Below, piece after piece: positions 5,155 to 6,670 of a DNA stretch of 6,670 nt. Position 1 is the first letter of the stretch; every line of letters begins with the position of its first letter. The stretch is from Chloroflexota bacterium (GTDB lineage: Bacteria > Chloroflexota > Chloroflexia > Thermomicrobiales > UBA6265). The stretch lies in assembly GCA_023415845.1 (NCBI GenBank), contig JAEZJB010000082.1:1-6670 (forward strand). The letters are read 5' to 3'. The notes under the pieces are model-generated. The model was not told where the DNA came from. It made no database searches and saw only the letters and a list, made by a program, of their open reading frames with translations. Made by a program: the position numbers and the translations under genes.

Positions 5155-5892
5155 TTGATCGCTTCGTTTATGTCTGATCTTGAGCGGGTTCTTTCCCAAC
5201 CGCGACTGGAGAGATATCGCATCGATAGCAGCGATGATCTCGAAACCATTGTTGCCTATCTATGGAATGTGTCGCTATCGGAAGCGCTGCTTCAAGGGAT
5301 CTCGGCGTTTGAAGTCGCCTTGCGTAACTCAATCCATAATGCATTCACGCGCCATGCCGGTACCGATCAATGGTTCTGGTCTATCCTGAAAAAGAATGAC
5401 CTCGCAGTTATCAATGCCAAATGGATCAAGTTGGCCGAAATCCAGAGAGTGCCGCCAACGTCCGGTAAGGTGATTGCCGACCTGACATTTGGGTTTTGGC
5501 CATTTCTGTTTGAGAGTCGATACAACGAATTCTGGCGAAACAATGGCGAATACATGCTTAATGCCGTGTTTCCCTATCGTCCAATCAATGTGCCACCACA
5601 CCAGAAGGTGGATCGGGCGGCGATTCTCAGACGATTGAATTTATTCATTGATCTCCGAAACAGGGTCATGCACCATGAGCCGATCCTCTTTGGTATTGCC
5701 CAACCTGATCTTGGTTCACCGCCTCCGATGATTGCCGTGGATGTTGTTCACGCTCAGATCGTGCAGACTCTGAACTGGATTGAACCCCAGTGCGCCCTGG
5801 CGCTTTCCTTCGTCGATCGTTTTCCCGATGTCTTCGAAAACGAACGGACAAGGATCGAAACCAGAGTCAAAAGTCACTTTGGCATCCCATAA
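5155..5892 (+). CDS. Abi_2-type (AbiD/AbiF-like) HEPN protein, probable abortive-infection or toxin gene
   Basis: This 245-residue soluble protein has the Abi-like pattern. The N-terminal helix motif is FEVALRNSIHNAF (52-64). The central segment ADLTFGFWPFLFESRYNEFW (108-127) resembles the family's LTFG motif. The C-terminal HEPN motif is LRNRVMHHEP (167-176), with R168, N169 and H173 as the likely RNase residues. Relatives give abortive phage infection or act as RNA-cleaving toxins; Cas13 uses the same kind of HEPN catalytic motif. I take TTG at 5155 as the start because GGAGG (5145-5149) is five bases upstream; ATG at 5170 is too far from it. Hand counts in 60-base blocks give 45% GC (5221-5280) and 43% (5521-5580), against 58% and 82% in two blocks of the peptidase gene. 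This suggests horizontal transfer. No protein antitoxin is seen beside it. Confidence 0.8.
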   Translation: MIASFMSDLERVLSQPRLERYRIDSSDDLETIVAYLWNVSLSEALLQGISAFEVALRNSIHNAFTRHAGTDQWFWSILKKNDLAVINAKWIKLAEIQRVPPTSGKVIADLTFGFWPFLFESRYNEFWRNNGEYMLNAVFPYRPINVPPHQKVDRAAILRRLNLFIDLRNRVMHHEPILFGIAQPDLGSPPPMIAVDVVHAQIVQTLNWIEPQCALALSFVDRFPDVFENERTRIETRVKSHFGIP

Positions 5893-5904
5893 GCGTTGCC
5901 GGAA

Positions 5905-5932
5905 GATCCCTATACGATCGTGATGTGGGATC
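5905..5932. repeat. inverted repeat after the abi gene
   Basis: GATCCC (5905-5910) and GGGATC (5927-5932) are perfect inverted arms 16 bases apart, with a smaller palindrome ACGATCGT (5914-5921) in the loop. It begins 12 bases after the abi stop, so it may end the abi transcript or mark the promoter of the next gene. No T tract follows. Confidence 0.35.
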
Positions 5933-5975
5933 ACCCGTTGAACTACCGGATCCAGAGCACGGCAAGGAGGATCGA

Positions 5976-6670
5976 TTGGCATCACCACCACGGGCGAGCG
6001 GGAAACGTCTGCACTGGGACGAGCTTCCGGGGGCTGTGCGGGCCCGGATCGAAGATCGGTTCGGGGCGGTGGTGAGGGCCGAGACGATGACGGGCGGCTT
6101 CTCGCCGGGACTGGCCGCCCGCCTCCACCTGACGAATGGTGAGATCGTGTTTGCGAAGGCGGTCTCGGGCGAGCAGAACGAGGTTGCCCCGCGATTTCAC
6201 CGGCGGGAGATTCGGATTGCCAGCCAGTTGCCCGCCGAGGCGCCGGTTCCCCGGCTGCTCTGGTCGTGGGCAGACGACGATGCGGCCGGCTGGGTGGTGC
6301 TGGTCTACGAGAACGTGGTGGGGAGCCCACCGCGGCAACCGTGGGATGCGGACGAATTCGCGCAGGTCGTGGCGGCACTCAACGAGTTGTCGCGCGACCT
6401 GACGCCGTCACCGATCGATCCGGCGTCGATAGGAGAGCGAACCACCGGCCTGCCCATCTTTGGCAACAACTGGCGGCGGTTGCGAGACGAAGGACTCGTT
6501 CACCCCGATCCGTGGGTGATGAAGAACCTGGGCGCCCTGGTTGCCCTGGAAGAGCGGGTGCCGGAGATTGCGCCTGGTTCCACCCTGCTGCACATGGACC
6601 TGCGGGGCGACAACATGTTGATGACCGCCGACGGGGTGGTGATCGTCGATTGGCCCCATGCCGCGATCGG
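5976..6670 (+). CDS. APH-type phosphotransferase, 3' end outside the window
   Basis: The first 231 residues of a kinase-fold phosphotransferase of the aminoglycoside phosphotransferase (APH) / choline kinase superfamily are present. The glycine-rich turn is GGFSPGLAARL (40-50), the ATP lysine is probably K61 (VFAKAV) and its glutamate partner probably E77. The Brenner motif HMDLRGDNML (206-215) supplies H206, catalytic D208 and N213, and IVDWPHA (223-229) supplies the metal-binding D225 in the DFG position. The DWP form is common in actinobacterial-type members of unknown substrate, so antibiotic resistance should not be assumed. TTG at 5976 is the start: AAGGAGG (5964-5970) lies five bases upstream and the frame stays open from there to the edge. 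It lies 83 bases after the abi gene on the same strand, with a return to GC-rich codons, so it is probably an independent chromosomal gene. Confidence 0.85.
   Translation, partial: MASPPRASGKRLHWDELPGAVRARIEDRFGAVVRAETMTGGFSPGLAARLHLTNGEIVFAKAVSGEQNEVAPRFHRREIRIASQLPAEAPVPRLLWSWADDDAAGWVVLVYENVVGSPPRQPWDADEFAQVVAALNELSRDLTPSPIDPASIGERTTGLPIFGNNWRRLRDEGLVHPDPWVMKNLGALVALEERVPEIAPGSTLLHMDLRGDNMLMTADGVVIVDWPHAAI

Noticed and set aside
5131..5954. GGATCCA on both sides of the abi gene (5131-5137 and 5948-5954) as insertion target duplication
   Set aside because: Seven bases at 817-base spacing is weak evidence, and there are no terminal inverted repeats or transposase.

Overview
The window is high-GC DNA (many codons end in G or C; GTG and TTG starts with strong GGAGG-type ribosome binding sites occur). 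It holds ordinary free-living bacterial metabolism plus one gene that looks foreign. The gene types and the intergenic element ending in CGCTACGCTCAGAGTGAC would fit a Chloroflexota (Thermomicrobia-like) or actinobacterial-type chromosome. That placement is only a guess, because no taxonomic marker is present.

Layout. Positions 1-449 are almost gene-free: a possible 5' tip of a leftward gene at the extreme left edge, a branched inverted repeat, a run of three small hairpins, and a degenerate copy of the end of the next gene. Three leftward genes follow, read from right to left: a Gfo/Idh/MocA-type oxidoreductase (3208-2144, GTG start), a xylose-isomerase-like TIM-barrel sugar isomerase/epimerase (1931-1113) and a DUF2165 four-helix membrane protein (1028-450). 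A 219-base divergent promoter region (3209-3427) separates them from a rightward M28 zinc peptidase with a PA-type insert (3428-4843). After a 311-base gap rich in stem-loops comes an Abi_2-type HEPN gene (5155-5892, TTG start) that is clearly AT-richer than its neighbours. Then comes an APH-type phosphotransferase (from 5976, TTG start) cut off by the right edge.

How they work together. The oxidoreductase and the isomerase form a common catabolic pairing: one oxidises a sugar or cyclitol and the other isomerises, epimerises or dehydrates the product. The substrate cannot be read from the sequence. The DUF2165 protein may be co-transcribed but has no known function. The M28 peptidase and the phosphotransferase look like independent housekeeping or accessory enzymes. 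The Abi-like gene is the best candidate for a defence or toxin-antitoxin element. It has a C-terminal RN-x3-H HEPN motif, an atypical base composition and its own promoter-like sequence, and the upstream DNA can fold into mutually exclusive hairpins. Whether those hairpins belong to a partner RNA, an operator or nothing is open. I see no CRISPR array, tRNA, rRNA or intact mobile element.
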